A stretch of 64,000 nt of DNA from Bacteroidota bacterium (GCA_018267385.1 JAFDYN010000007.1:62001-126000); one strand, 5' to 3'; shown: positions 43,592 through 53,400, counted from the stretch's first letter. Made by a program: numbers and translations. The notes: generated from the sequence alone by a model not told the origin.

Positions 43592-45213
43592 TCGTATTAG
43601 GTATAAACGGAGGCTTCCGGCAGGGCTATCAGGATGTGAGCGCAGCACTGATCAGAGATGGCGCAGTGGTAGCAGCTATAGAGGAGGAGCGGCTCAGCCG
43701 GGTGAAATATTCTGCCGGCCGGCTACCGCACCTGGCTGTGCTGGAGGTGCTGCGTATAGATGGTATTGCTATACAGCAGGTAGATGTGCTTGCCTTTCAT
43801 GGATCTACCTGGGAGGCGGAGATAGATGGGCGTATACAGCAGTATTTTGAAAATCATTTCGGCTACTGCCCGGTCATCAGGCGCTATCATCATCACGACT
43901 GCCATGCCGCCGCATCTTTCTTTAGCTCCGGCTATCCGGAGGCTATGATCATGACTATGGATAACTCTGGCGATGGTATCTCCCTGCAGATAGCCGTAGG
44001 CAAAGGGACACAAATAGAGGTTGTGAAGCGCTTCCCCCGCCCGGATAGCCTTGGTCTTTTTTACTCGCTGCTCACGCAGTTTTGTGGCTTTGTGAAAGAT
44101 GGAGATGAGTATAAACTCATGGGCCTCGCGGCATACGGAGACAAGACACGTTATCATTTCTCCTGGCTACTGAGCTTTGAGGGCGAGGCGCTCAGGCTGA
44201 ATACAGCGTATATTAATACAGTGGGCCCCAAGGCGCCATCACTGCACCGTGATGAGATGATCTTCAATGCGCTTTTTGAGCAGAAGATGGGCATGAAGCG
44301 CCGCCTGCCTCATGAAGAGATCACGCAAGTGTATAAAGACATAGCTGCGTCTGCCCAGCTGCATTTTGAGAATACGGCATTGCAGATAGCAAAATACTTT
44401 CTGGGCAAGACCGGTCAGAAAAACCTCTGTACTGCCGGCGGTGCAGCGCTCAACTGCCTGGCCAACCAGCGACTAATGAATGAGCTGCCGATAGAAGGAT
44501 TTTTCGTGCAGCCCGCCTCCTCTGATGCCGGTATCTCACTGGGAGCCGCATGGCTGGCGTGCCTGGACCATAATATTGCGCCAAAGGCCCCGGTAGATGC
44601 TTTCCTGGGCAATGAGTACAGTGATGCAGAGATACAGAAGGTACTGGATATTTGCCAGGCTCACTATGAAAGGGTAGATGACCCGGCCGCGATCGCCGCT
44701 GACCTGCTGGCCAGTGGCAAAGTGATAGCGTGGTACCAGGGCCGGATGGAATTTGGCCCGAGAGCATTAGGTAATAGGAGCATCCTGGCCAATCCGGCTA
44801 CCCCGGACATACAGTCGTTAGTCAACCGGAAAATAAAATTCAGAGAGGGCTTCAGGCCCTTTGGTGCCAGTGTACTGGAGGAGGATTGCTCCTCAAATTT
44901 TGAGGGCAGGCTACCGGTAGCACCGTATATGACCGTGACATATCAGACGCGGAAAGAAAAGCTGGATCAGCTAAAAGGCGTGACACACGCCGACGGCAGC
45001 TGCCGCATACAGACGGTAAATGAGAAACAGAATAAACTATACTATCAGCTGCTCCGGCTACTGAAAGATAAAACGGGATCGGGGGTTTGTCTCAACACAT
45101 CATTTAATCTCAAGTATGAGCCTATCGTCTGTACACCGCAGCAGGCGCTGGGTACATTTTATGCCAGTGGCCTCGATGCGCTGATCATAGGCCACTATCT
45201 CATCAGAAAGTGA
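43588..45213 (+). CDS. NodU/CmcH-type O-carbamoyltransferase
   Basis: A 541-residue enzyme of the carbamoyltransferase family that includes NodU, CmcH and TobZ. N-terminal part: MIVLGINGGFRQGYQDVSAA, EEERLSRVKY, HHHDCHAAASFF (metal-binding His cluster, ~105-117) and M-D-N-S-G-D-G. C-terminal part: MEFGPRALGNRSILANP and a G-F-R-P-F-G-A. It uses carbamoyl phosphate and ATP to place a carbamoyl group on a hydroxyl, usually of a sugar. The ATGA overlap with the nitrilase gene marks tight coupling. Hydroxyls created by the nearby oxygenases are possible acceptors, but nothing proves it. It is convergent with the next gene. Confidence 0.9.
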   Translation: MIVLGINGGFRQGYQDVSAALIRDGAVVAAIEEERLSRVKYSAGRLPHLAVLEVLRIDGIAIQQVDVLAFHGSTWEAEIDGRIQQYFENHFGYCPVIRRYHHHDCHAAASFFSSGYPEAMIMTMDNSGDGISLQIAVGKGTQIEVVKRFPRPDSLGLFYSLLTQFCGFVKDGDEYKLMGLAAYGDKTRYHFSWLLSFEGEALRLNTAYINTVGPKAPSLHRDEMIFNALFEQKMGMKRRLPHEEITQVYKDIAASAQLHFENTALQIAKYFLGKTGQKNLCTAGGAALNCLANQRLMNELPIEGFFVQPASSDAGISLGAAWLACLDHNIAPKAPVDAFLGNEYSDAEIQKVLDICQAHYERVDDPAAIAADLLASGKVIAWYQGRMEFGPRALGNRSILANPATPDIQSLVNRKIKFREGFRPFGASVLEEDCSSNFEGRLPVAPYMTVTYQTRKEKLDQLKGVTHADGSCRIQTVNEKQNKLYYQLLRLLKDKTGSGVCLNTSFNLKYEPIVCTPQQALGTFYASGLDALIIGHYLIRK

Positions 45214-45215
45214 CA

Positions 45216-46124
45216 CTACAAGGAAGCATCTGTAGCAGTGCGCCAGATACGGTATTTGATCTGCTCCAGGATGCCCGGTAGCTGATACAGGTCAGAGGCC
45301 TGGATATCTGCTCTGTACTTTGACAGGTTTTCCATATAGGTAGCCAGCGGTTTTTTGAGTAGCGGCTCTTCGCCTTGCTCTATCGCACGCACGGTGGTCC
45401 CGTTGAAATGGATAAATACCAGCGGATACTTTTCATCGAGATAGATCTGGCCGTGGCTTTCGGTACGGCTGATCACCGCTTTATTCCACTCCGCTACGTT
45501 ACAGCCCTTGTGGCGCAGTACGTGTGTCCGCTCGTTCATCACAGGCATGAGGTCCAGGTATTTCTGATCGTCAAACATACCACGCAGCGGATTTTTCTCA
45601 CAGCGATAGGCGCAGCAGGCGGCCCACCAGTCCAGATGGGTGATAGCATCCCTGTTTACAGCTACAAAGCCAGCATTATACAATCCTACGCGAAAGTTTG
45701 CCTCCAGCCAGTTTTGATCCCTGTCAGGGTCACGCGGATAGTGGTGTGGTGTCAGCAAGAAATTGTATTCATCCAGCAGATCAAAAAGGAACGCATAGTC
45801 GCCAAAGAAATAAATATCATTATCGATATAGATCACCTTGTCTGATTTCTCCTCCAGCAGATAGTGGAGGAATACCGGCTTCAGAGACCAGCGCAGTTTA
45901 TCTGCAGAGGAGCTATACTTCGATACGATGGGCTGTGCAGATGGCAGGTGGGCGACATCAGAGATGTGATACAAGGCTATATTGCCGGAAGGCAACTTAT
46001 CCATCAGGTCCTCCGTGCATAGCACATGCAGGAAGGCATCCGTATGTATCCTGCGCAGTGAGTCATAGAGCGCCAGCGTCTTGTGGAGGTGGTCTGCGGA
46101 TGAGATCGTGCAGAAGTGATACAT
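45216..46124 (-). CDS. GT-A (GT8-like) glycosyltransferase
   Basis: A 302-residue soluble protein. It starts YHFCTISSADHLHKTLALYDS and contains the metal/nucleotide-sugar motif VIYIDNDIYFFGD (~95-107), followed by N-A-G-F-V-A-V-N (~150) and F-D-D-Q-K-Y-L-D (~184). Together these match nucleotide-sugar transferases related to GT8. It has no membrane segment, so it should act in the cytoplasm on the growing lipid-linked glycan. It is the last recognisable gene of the locus on this side. Confidence 0.65.
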   Translation of the reverse strand: MYHFCTISSADHLHKTLALYDSLRRIHTDAFLHVLCTEDLMDKLPSGNIALYHISDVAHLPSAQPIVSKYSSSADKLRWSLKPVFLHYLLEEKSDKVIYIDNDIYFFGDYAFLFDLLDEYNFLLTPHHYPRDPDRDQNWLEANFRVGLYNAGFVAVNRDAITHLDWWAACCAYRCEKNPLRGMFDDQKYLDLMPVMNERTHVLRHKGCNVAEWNKAVISRTESHGQIYLDEKYPLVFIHFNGTTVRAIEQGEEPLLKKPLATYMENLSKYRADIQASDLYQLPGILEQIKYRIWRTATDASL

Positions 46125-46163
46125 GATATCCGAAGTTATGCAAAATGCAGTAATCCCAGCAGA

Positions 46164-46964
46164 TTATAATAATTGGAAAGGGTCCGCATCTCTGAGAAAC
46201 TGAAACTGGCGGCGCACCTTGACCAGCTCTGTGTAGCTGAGTGTGGTGATGAAAATGTCTTGATCACCTTCCTTGCGGTAGAGGATGTTTCCTAATGGAT
46301 CTATCACAGATGTATCTCCCGTATATGTGACCCCAGTCCCATCATCTCCTACACGATTCACTCCTATCACATAGGATTGATTTTCTATGGCTCTGGCTTG
46401 CAGGAGTGTTTTCCATGCCAGGGCACGACGGTCGGGCCAGTTGGCTGAGTAGGTCAGGAGGTCGTAAGTTGCTTCGCGGTCTTTATTTATCGCATTGCGC
46501 GACCATACGGGAAATCTCAGGTCATAGCAGATCATGGGGCAGATACGCCAGCCTTTCAGCGTGACGATCAGTCGCTCTGATCCTGGTGTATATATCCTGG
46601 GCTCATCAGATAGTGAGAAGAGGTGCTTTTTGTCATAGGTCTCATAGGTGCCGTCGGGGCGCATCCAGACGAGGCGGTTGTAGTATTTCCGGTCATGGCC
46701 CTCGCCCTCGTATAGCATCAGGCTGCCGGTTATCACGCAGTTTCTTTTCGCTGCGGCCTGCTTCATCCATGTCACAGCGCTACCGTCCATGCTTTCTGCC
46801 AGATGTGCCGGCGCCATGCTAAAGCCCGTACTGAACATCTCCGGCAGTACCACCAGATCTGCATCTGTGATACTATCTACCAGCCTGTCCATCATATCCA
46901 GATTGGCCTGTATATCCTCCCAGTGAAGGGCAGTTTGTATGGTAGCGATACGCAGATCAGTCAT
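46164..46964 (-). CDS. yafV: Omega-amidase/YafV-type nitrilase
   Basis: A 266-residue carbon-nitrogen hydrolase with triad E42 (LPEMFSTGFSM), K112 (YDKKHLFSL) and C146 (MICYDLRFPVWSRN). The motifs fit YafV/NIT2 omega-amidases, which deaminate alpha-ketoglutaramate or alpha-ketosuccinamate in methionine salvage and repair. The gene begins the more housekeeping-like part of the window and is divergent from the sensor kinase. A TATCTTTA element on the minus strand (46970-46977) lies just ahead of the start. Confidence 0.8.
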   Translation of the reverse strand: MTDLRIATIQTALHWEDIQANLDMMDRLVDSITDADLVVLPEMFSTGFSMAPAHLAESMDGSAVTWMKQAAAKRNCVITGSLMLYEGEGHDRKYYNRLVWMRPDGTYETYDKKHLFSLSDEPRIYTPGSERLIVTLKGWRICPMICYDLRFPVWSRNAINKDREATYDLLTYSANWPDRRALAWKTLLQARAIENQSYVIGVNRVGDDGTGVTYTGDTSVIDPLGNILYRKEGDQDIFITTLSYTELVKVRRQFQFLRDADPFQLL

Positions 46965-46969
46965 AGGCG

Positions 46970-46977
46970 TAAAGATA
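46970..46977 (-). promoter_or_regulatory. Putative -7 element of the omega-amidase gene
   Basis: Minus-strand TATCTTTA (7/8 match to TAnnTTTG) ends 5 bases before the ATG at 46964, predicting a near-leaderless message. The nitrilase fold begins at once in the protein, so a later start is unlikely. Confidence 0.35.
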
Positions 46978-47035
46978 ATGAAACGTTAACCATGCTCATG
47001 GGGATAATCAGCTATTTTATGGAACTTAGCACCTG

Positions 47036-48076
47036 ATGAAAGGTAGTATACAATGGGGTGTATCCGTACTGACAGCTATGGTCGTATCACTGACCACTAC
47101 CCTCGTCATGTACCTGGCGGACCTGCTGCACTGGGCCGCCTTTCAGCAGTCTCTATATTTGATCCTGCCACCTTTGGTATTTCTCTCGTGCTACCTGATC
47201 GTCTATGTCACGATGAGGGAGTTTATTTTTATCAAGCTGCTGCGTATCTACGAGCTGATAGATGGTTTTCGCGAGGATAAAAGTGACATAGAGGACAAGA
47301 ATATTTTTGATGCCGTGCAGAGCCGGGTCATGGAGTTTTCACTGCAAAAATCAAAGGAGATAGAGCAGCTCAAAAAGCTGGAGCAATACCGCAAGGAGTT
47401 TCTGGGTAATGTGTCTCACGAGCTGAAGACACCCATCTTCAATATACAAGGCTACCTGGAGACACTGCTGGATGGTGGCATGGAAGATGAGAAGATAGCT
47501 AAAGACTTTCTCACGCGGGCCTCGCGCAATACGGAGCGCCTCAGCGAAATAGTGAGCGACCTGCTCCTTATATCCCAGTACGAGTCTGGTGACCTGACCC
47601 TGCATATGACCACGTATGACATAGTAGATCAGGTGAGGGAGATCTATGAAAGCTTTATGATACAGGCCCGGTCAAAGAATATTGACCTTCGCTTTCGCGA
47701 TATGACTATGGAGCCTGTATTCGTCACTGCAGATAAACTACGTATCGGACAGGTGTTTTACAATCTCGTGGCCAATGCGATCAAATACTGTAATGACGGT
47801 TGTTTTGTATCTGCCTCCTTTACGGCCCAGGAGGATAAAATAATGATAGAGATACGTGACAATGGTCCGGGTATCGCTCAGGAACATCTCAGCCGGCTCT
47901 TTGAGCGTTTCTATAGGGTAGACCGTGCACGATCCCGCGACAAGGGGGGCACCGGTCTGGGCCTGGCCATCGCAAAGCACATCATGGAGGCACACAAGCA
48001 GTCCATTACAGTGACCAGCGCTGTCGGCCTCGGCACTACCTTCTCCTTTTCATTGCAAAGGCCCGCAGCAGGCTGA
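47036..48076 (+). CDS. PhoR-like sensor histidine kinase
   Basis: A 346-residue protein with two N-terminal membrane helices (~8-30 and ~40-62), almost no extracytoplasmic loop, a coiled-coil linker, HisKA and HATPase_c domains. The phospho-accepting His is H128 in GNVSHELKTP. The N-box is FYNLVANAIKYCNDG, G1 is DNGPGI, and G2 is KGGTGLGLAI. The layout matches PhoR/WalK-like kinases of Bacteroidota. No response regulator gene is adjacent in the window. Sensing within the membrane is likely because of the short periplasmic loop; the signal is unknown. Confidence 0.9.
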   Translation: MKGSIQWGVSVLTAMVVSLTTTLVMYLADLLHWAAFQQSLYLILPPLVFLSCYLIVYVTMREFIFIKLLRIYELIDGFREDKSDIEDKNIFDAVQSRVMEFSLQKSKEIEQLKKLEQYRKEFLGNVSHELKTPIFNIQGYLETLLDGGMEDEKIAKDFLTRASRNTERLSEIVSDLLLISQYESGDLTLHMTTYDIVDQVREIYESFMIQARSKNIDLRFRDMTMEPVFVTADKLRIGQVFYNLVANAIKYCNDGCFVSASFTAQEDKIMIEIRDNGPGIAQEHLSRLFERFYRVDRARSRDKGGTGLGLAIAKHIMEAHKQSITVTSAVGLGTTFSFSLQRPAAG

Positions 48077-48173
48077 CCTGTCTGTTAAATCGTTCAAATT
48101 TGCACGGCGTTGTCCTTGTTTCTGTGAAAAAAGTGAGGAGACGTCCACGATTAGAATTAACTTGCTTAGCAGA

Positions 48174-51100
48174 GTGAAAAAATTGTTTTTTCTGGTTGGC
48201 CTATGTGTGCTGTTGGCTGATGTGGTGATGGCTCAGGCGGAGGTCTCGCACTATGAGGACTCCGTGCGCTGGAGCCTCCAGTATGTTAAACGGCGGCTGG
48301 GAGTGCGTGACAGTATTTTTATGGCCACAGCTGACTCTCTGAGCCGCTACGCCGTGAGTGATACTTTCACTACCGGCCAGCAGATGCAAAACCTTCATGG
48401 CCTGCATCAGCTACTCGTGCGGATGACAGACCGCAGCGCCCTGCTGGATGGCAGATATACAGATCAGCTGCAGTTTGCTTTTGCTGTCATGGACTGGCGT
48501 AGGGAGGGGGTACTGTATGATCAGCTTTGCCTCTCGCCGGGCTTTGCCCTCAGATGTGCAGCACTCTTTGCATCAGATACCGCCGGACAGCGTTTTATCA
48601 GCTATGTAGGCGAAAGCGACCCTGGTAAGGTCCTGGCCAGTGCAGATCAGCTCCCGGCTGATGGCTATTACCACCGGGTGATAGAGCGGGCTATCCTCAG
48701 TGATCCTGATTTTGCCAAAAGATATTTTTTCAGCGACAATGCTGTGAGCAGGACAGCCGCTGGTACCAGTGATACATTGGTACGCAGGCTGTATAAACTA
48801 TTCAGTGACTATGGCAGCAAGACGAGGGCATTTGTATTGTATGATGCTGTAGCCAGAGACATCATCTCAAGAGCAGAGGCAGACTCTATAGCCGAAGACA
48901 ATCACCTGATGCTGCGTATCCTCATCACACTGCTGGCTACCGAGCAGCCGCTGGGCAAGCGCTCGCTCCTCCGCGAGACAGAATACAGAGTGGTGGAGCA
49001 GATGCGCCAGTCTTCTCTCTGGCCGCAGGCACGGATCTCTGAGACCTTTGCACCGCTGAGTGCTGATGAAAAGCTGGTCATGCTGGCCTATGGCTACAGG
49101 GAGTGCGGGTCGAGGGCGCTGGAGGTATACCTGCGTCAGATGGAGAAAGCCGACCTGAGCACCGTGAGTCCCGCACTGATCAGAAACCTCTCTGACGGAC
49201 CACTGGCAGGCCTGATAAAGGCGCTGGACAAAGAGGACAAGCTCGCTGCATTTCTGGAGCCTTTCAGCCCGGAGGAGCAGCATAACCTGACTAAGCTCCT
49301 GGCCGTGAATGAAAGGCGTGAAGCTCAGCCACAGCTACGCGCTGTGATAGCAGATACGCAAGCAGAAGATATATCGATACCCGCTCCGGAGCTGGAGCCT
49401 GAGGCAAAACCGGAACCGGCAGTAAAGGAAATGCCACGCCCGCATAAGGTACCAAGGCCAAAACCGGAGCCTGCTGATGAGATGGTGGTAGAGCCGGTGC
49501 ATATCGTCCTGAGTGATTCTGCCAGAGGCCTGCTGGCGCTCAAAAGAAACATCTTCATGGCACTGCAGGATATTCCATCCTTCGTACACAAATCATACGC
49601 CAGGGCTGCGCTCCTGTATGCGGCTATGGTAGAGCCGGATGAGGTGATCAAGAAGGTAGAAATGTACAAGGGGAAATATTGGTGCAAGGATGTACTGGAG
49701 CAGGCGGCACAGAATGCTCCTATCACTGCGCGCAGATACCTGGACAATAAAACGCATCCTGTGACGGTAATACTGACCTATAGCCAGAACCCGGCTATAA
49801 AGAAGCTGATCCGACTCAACCGTGAGGCAGAGTACCAGTCTAAGCCATTCCTGCTGTTTGATGAAATGGTGTATGATAGCCTCAGCCTATCAGGTGCTAC
49901 AGAGATCAGTAGCAATGAGGCGCGCCTGTTTCGGGAGCTGATGCGGATCTCCGCCCGTCGAAACTACCTGGGCCGGTACAATGTAGAAGAAGAGATGAAC
50001 TACTATGCGCTGCACTACGTGCGCAGCCTCAATGACAAGACCGGGCAGCCGGAGCATATCCGCTTTGCGGCAGTAGATGACCTGAGCTGCGATGAGCTCT
50101 ACTACATGATGGTATACGGCAGAGAGGAGGTGTTCAACTCTACCTTTGAGGGCATGTATGCGCGCTTTGAGCGCAAGTGCAGTGTCAGCGGGCAATGGAC
50201 GGCAGCTCATTTTACAGCCTATCCTCATTATCGGTCTTTTATCGCGCTGTGTGCCACCTATGGTCGGCTGGACAGGTTCCTTTCTTTATTTGCTCCATCA
50301 GACCGCATAGAGCTGCTCACAGCCTTTGCCACCGGTCTGCAAAATGAGCAGGATGAGCTGTCAGAGGCAGCTACGGTGGCAGAGACCATAGCCAACACCA
50401 ATACTCCCGCTACGCTGCAGACCTTGCTCTCAGTGGTCAAAGGGTCTTACATGGCGTTTGACTCTGTACAGGATTATAACGGTATGTCTATCTATGGCAT
50501 ACTCGCAGCCCTGTGCCGCGACAAGGTCTCTCCTGACAAGGTGTGGTATACTATGATGGCGCATAAATATAAAACGGGTTCTCTCACTACCTTGTCCAGC
50601 CGGGCGCTGACAGGACAGAAGCCTTTCATAGAGCGCATGTATTTCTATGATGATGAAGATGGCCGCGACTCCTATCAAAATTTTCTGAAGACTTTCTCTG
50701 GCTCACAGGATTGGCGCATAGAGCAGAACTACAGCTATGTGAAGGTAGCCTCACAGACAGGAGCAAAGATCGAGATCTATGCCAATAAAGCGGACCTGCC
50801 GGAGAGCGGGGATAAAGAGATATGCAAGCTCATAGCAGACAATAACTATGAGGTGAAATGTGTAGTACACCGCGGCCATAGTTTTCATACAGAGGAGACA
50901 CTGAATCGAGTCCCCAGCACGGCGCGCTTTGTGCTGGTCGGTTCGTGCGGCGGCTTTTACAAAATAAACATAGCCTTGCGCAAGGCACCTGACGCCCAGA
51001 TCATAGCTACGCGCCAGATAGGGGTGAAGCAGGTCAATGACCCGCTGCTCTTTAGCTTCAATGAATACCTGCGCCAGGGCCGGGATATCAACTGGAAGAC

Positions 51101-51221
51101 CTTCTGGGATGAAATGAGGACCAAGGTCGGCGCCAGCAGCTATTTCAACGACTACGTGCCACCACACAAAAACCTGGAGGCATTATTTGTCAGGGCATAC
51201 TATGAGATCATGGGCGGATGA
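48174..51221 (+). CDS. Large secreted protein with C-terminal caspase-like His/Cys motif
   Basis: About 1,015 residues from the GTG at 48174 (a TTG at 48162 is an alternative). A signal peptide (KKLFFLVGLCVLLADVVMAQA) leads a long, mostly helical region, a Pro/Glu/Lys-rich linker (~390-440), and a C-terminal ~180-residue domain. That domain contains HRGHSFH and, 20-odd residues later, VLVGSCGGF (His ~899/902, Cys ~925), a spacing and strand context like caspase-fold (clan CD) cysteine peptidases. I did not match a named family. The next gene is a paralogue and overlaps by four bases. Function unknown; a secreted protease or a protein-binding relative is the best inference. Confidence 0.5.
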   Translation: MKKLFFLVGLCVLLADVVMAQAEVSHYEDSVRWSLQYVKRRLGVRDSIFMATADSLSRYAVSDTFTTGQQMQNLHGLHQLLVRMTDRSALLDGRYTDQLQFAFAVMDWRREGVLYDQLCLSPGFALRCAALFASDTAGQRFISYVGESDPGKVLASADQLPADGYYHRVIERAILSDPDFAKRYFFSDNAVSRTAAGTSDTLVRRLYKLFSDYGSKTRAFVLYDAVARDIISRAEADSIAEDNHLMLRILITLLATEQPLGKRSLLRETEYRVVEQMRQSSLWPQARISETFAPLSADEKLVMLAYGYRECGSRALEVYLRQMEKADLSTVSPALIRNLSDGPLAGLIKALDKEDKLAAFLEPFSPEEQHNLTKLLAVNERREAQPQLRAVIADTQAEDISIPAPELEPEAKPEPAVKEMPRPHKVPRPKPEPADEMVVEPVHIVLSDSARGLLALKRNIFMALQDIPSFVHKSYARAALLYAAMVEPDEVIKKVEMYKGKYWCKDVLEQAAQNAPITARRYLDNKTHPVTVILTYSQNPAIKKLIRLNREAEYQSKPFLLFDEMVYDSLSLSGATEISSNEARLFRELMRISARRNYLGRYNVEEEMNYYALHYVRSLNDKTGQPEHIRFAAVDDLSCDELYYMMVYGREEVFNSTFEGMYARFERKCSVSGQWTAAHFTAYPHYRSFIALCATYGRLDRFLSLFAPSDRIELLTAFATGLQNEQDELSEAATVAETIANTNTPATLQTLLSVVKGSYMAFDSVQDYNGMSIYGILAALCRDKVSPDKVWYTMMAHKYKTGSLTTLSSRALTGQKPFIERMYFYDDEDGRDSYQNFLKTFSGSQDWRIEQNYSYVKVASQTGAKIEIYANKADLPESGDKEICKLIADNNYEVKCVVHRGHSFHTEETLNRVPSTARFVLVGSCGGFYKINIALRKAPDAQIIATRQIGVKQVNDPLLFSFNEYLRQGRDINWKTFWDEMRTKVGASSYFNDYVPPHKNLEALFVRAYYEIMGG

Positions 51222-53314
51222 GAGAGAGGATCAGACATATCGTTTTTTGCCTCTGCATGATGGCCGCGTGTAGTGCGCAGGCGCAGTTGCATCCGCCGGA
51301 GAGCAGGATGGACTTCATACAGGCCGACATCCAGCGGATAGACAAACTGGATGGCAAGGAAGACCGCAAGGTGGAGACCGGAGACTCCGCGCGCAATGCG
51401 CTTGCCTTTCACGCATTCCTCGTCCTACCGGATACGATAGACAGCTATATCAGGAGAAATTTCAATGAGGCCGACAAAGCCTTTTACAGAGACTATCTAT
51501 TCCGCACGCTGCGCAGGGTACATGGCCGCAACTATTATGCAGCAAAGTTTTTTGACGCGCTTTTCGGTCAGCTGTATAAGGAGCTGAAAGGTATCAGGGC
51601 GGGCCAGCTTTATCCTGTGCTGGCAGCCAATGTGCCGCTCTCCATCCAGACCATCGGCATGTACAAACGGGATCCGGCTACGGACTCATTCCTTTGCTAT
51701 GCGGCACGCATCAATCCTGACTGGATCTTTCTCAATATTGAAGAGTTTCAGAAACAGCCCTACGCGCCTCATGTGGTGGAGTATGCAGCTAAGTATGCGC
51801 CGCAGATGGCCAAAAAGTATTTTCTCAAAAATGACCCGGTTATGAATATCCTGCAGGCCAGTACTGACAGTGCGGTCATGATACTGCTGCAGATCACGCA
51901 TGACATAGGCAAGAAGTCTAATAGCTATGTACTGCTGGATGATATAGCCAAAAGCAGCCTGACCATCGCTCAGGCCGACTCCATCGGCTCAGACAGCTAT
52001 GCCTGTCTCACTGCGTTGATGAATATCCGCAAACAGAAACACCCGCTGGCAGAATACTCTCTGGAGCAGGAGCTGGAGGTGCAGGCGCTCAAGTATGTGC
52101 GGCAGGTAAATGACCTGCACAATGAAAAAGATGAGGTCCGCTTTCGCCCGGTCAATAAGTTTTCTGCCGAGCAACTCTATACGCTGATCGTATATAGCGA
52201 GGAGGAAATATTTACCAGTACCTTCAATGGCATCTACAAAAGGTTTAGCGCAAGACTGGGTAAGGATGATGGTTTTGGATTTATCCAGTCTATGGGGGGC
52301 AATCGCTTTCGTACCTTTATCAAGCAGTGTGCTGCCTATGGCAATCTGGATGTTTTTCTCAAGACGATGACACCGGATGAGCGCAATATCTTATTGGTGA
52401 AATTTGCTGCCGGCCTGGACCGTGATGGTACGGATATATCCCAGGCAGTGGAGGTAGCAGATGCCTATACGAGTATTCACGATACGGCCATACAGGCTAT
52501 CCTGCAGCGCACCATAGCGATGGAGCTGGAGCGCGTCACTGCAGAGAGCGACAAGAAGGGCATGGCCATTTATGGATTGCTATCCAATCTTTTTGCGAAT
52601 AGCACACTCTTCCAGGCGGACTGGTATGCCAATATCTCTGATAAGTATAAGCTGCCGCCGATAGATGTACTACCCTCTGCGCGCCTGTTTGAGTCAAACA
52701 AGTCGTGTATCTGGCACATGTATTTCTATGATGATGAGGATGGGGGCGTTTCCTTTCAGGCCTTCCTCAATACATTTCGCGATCCGGCATGGACCATAGA
52801 TGAGCATAGTCCCCTCTATGTGCGCATCAGCTCCAGAGGTGGCAAACCCGTAGAGATCTACGCCAACAGGCCTAAAGAAGAATATAACGGGCAGGCCTGG
52901 CTGGAGCATTATTTTGATAGCCTGGGTATCACACCAGATGTACTCATACACCGCGGGCACAGCTACTATGCCTATAAGACGATAGAAAAGACCAAACCGG
53001 ATACCAAGATATTTGTGCTGGGGTCATGCGGGGGCTACCACAACCTCACCAATATCATAGACCGTGCGCCTGAGGTCAATATCATCTCCTCCAAGCAGAT
53101 CGGCGTCTATGCCGTCAATAACCCGATACTCAAAGAGCTGGCAGACACCATCCGCAGTGGCAAGGATATAGACTGGCAGCTGCTGTGGGCGCGGGTAGAC
53201 GCCCGGCTGAAGGGCCACCCACAATACTCAAAGTTTCTAGATTACGTCCCACCGCACAAAAATCTCGGGGCCATCTTTATCCGTGCTTATAATAATCTGA
53301 TAGAGAGCAACTAA
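51218..53314 (+). CDS. Secreted paralogue with C-terminal caspase-like His/Cys motif
   Basis: A 698-residue protein with signal peptide (HIVFCLCMMAACSAQA), helical central region and a C-terminal domain clearly homologous to that of the preceding gene. Shared motifs include EIYAN, HRGHSYY (H578/H581), VLGSCGGY (C604), K-Q-I-G-V and DYVPPHKNL near the C-terminus. It lacks the Pro/Glu-rich linker and part of the N-terminal region of the 1,015-residue paralogue. The ATGA overlap with the previous gene shows they are co-translated, so the two products may act together. The predicted His/Cys dyad is conserved in both. Confidence 0.5.
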   Translation: MRERIRHIVFCLCMMAACSAQAQLHPPESRMDFIQADIQRIDKLDGKEDRKVETGDSARNALAFHAFLVLPDTIDSYIRRNFNEADKAFYRDYLFRTLRRVHGRNYYAAKFFDALFGQLYKELKGIRAGQLYPVLAANVPLSIQTIGMYKRDPATDSFLCYAARINPDWIFLNIEEFQKQPYAPHVVEYAAKYAPQMAKKYFLKNDPVMNILQASTDSAVMILLQITHDIGKKSNSYVLLDDIAKSSLTIAQADSIGSDSYACLTALMNIRKQKHPLAEYSLEQELEVQALKYVRQVNDLHNEKDEVRFRPVNKFSAEQLYTLIVYSEEEIFTSTFNGIYKRFSARLGKDDGFGFIQSMGGNRFRTFIKQCAAYGNLDVFLKTMTPDERNILLVKFAAGLDRDGTDISQAVEVADAYTSIHDTAIQAILQRTIAMELERVTAESDKKGMAIYGLLSNLFANSTLFQADWYANISDKYKLPPIDVLPSARLFESNKSCIWHMYFYDDEDGGVSFQAFLNTFRDPAWTIDEHSPLYVRISSRGGKPVEIYANRPKEEYNGQAWLEHYFDSLGITPDVLIHRGHSYYAYKTIEKTKPDTKIFVLGSCGGYHNLTNIIDRAPEVNIISSKQIGVYAVNNPILKELADTIRSGKDIDWQLLWARVDARLKGHPQYSKFLDYVPPHKNLGAIFIRAYNNLIESN

Positions 53315-53400
53315 CACCAGTATAAAAAACGGACTCTTGCCTGTGCGTTGCCCGTGGACAATCTGTGGCAAAATAGTCTGCACGACATGGTGATTAGGAC

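Noticed and set aside
46164..46964. Omega-amidase as a member of the glycan locus
   Set aside because: Motifs fit the widespread YafV/NIT2 repair enzyme and it is separated from the locus by strand and context, so it is treated as housekeeping.
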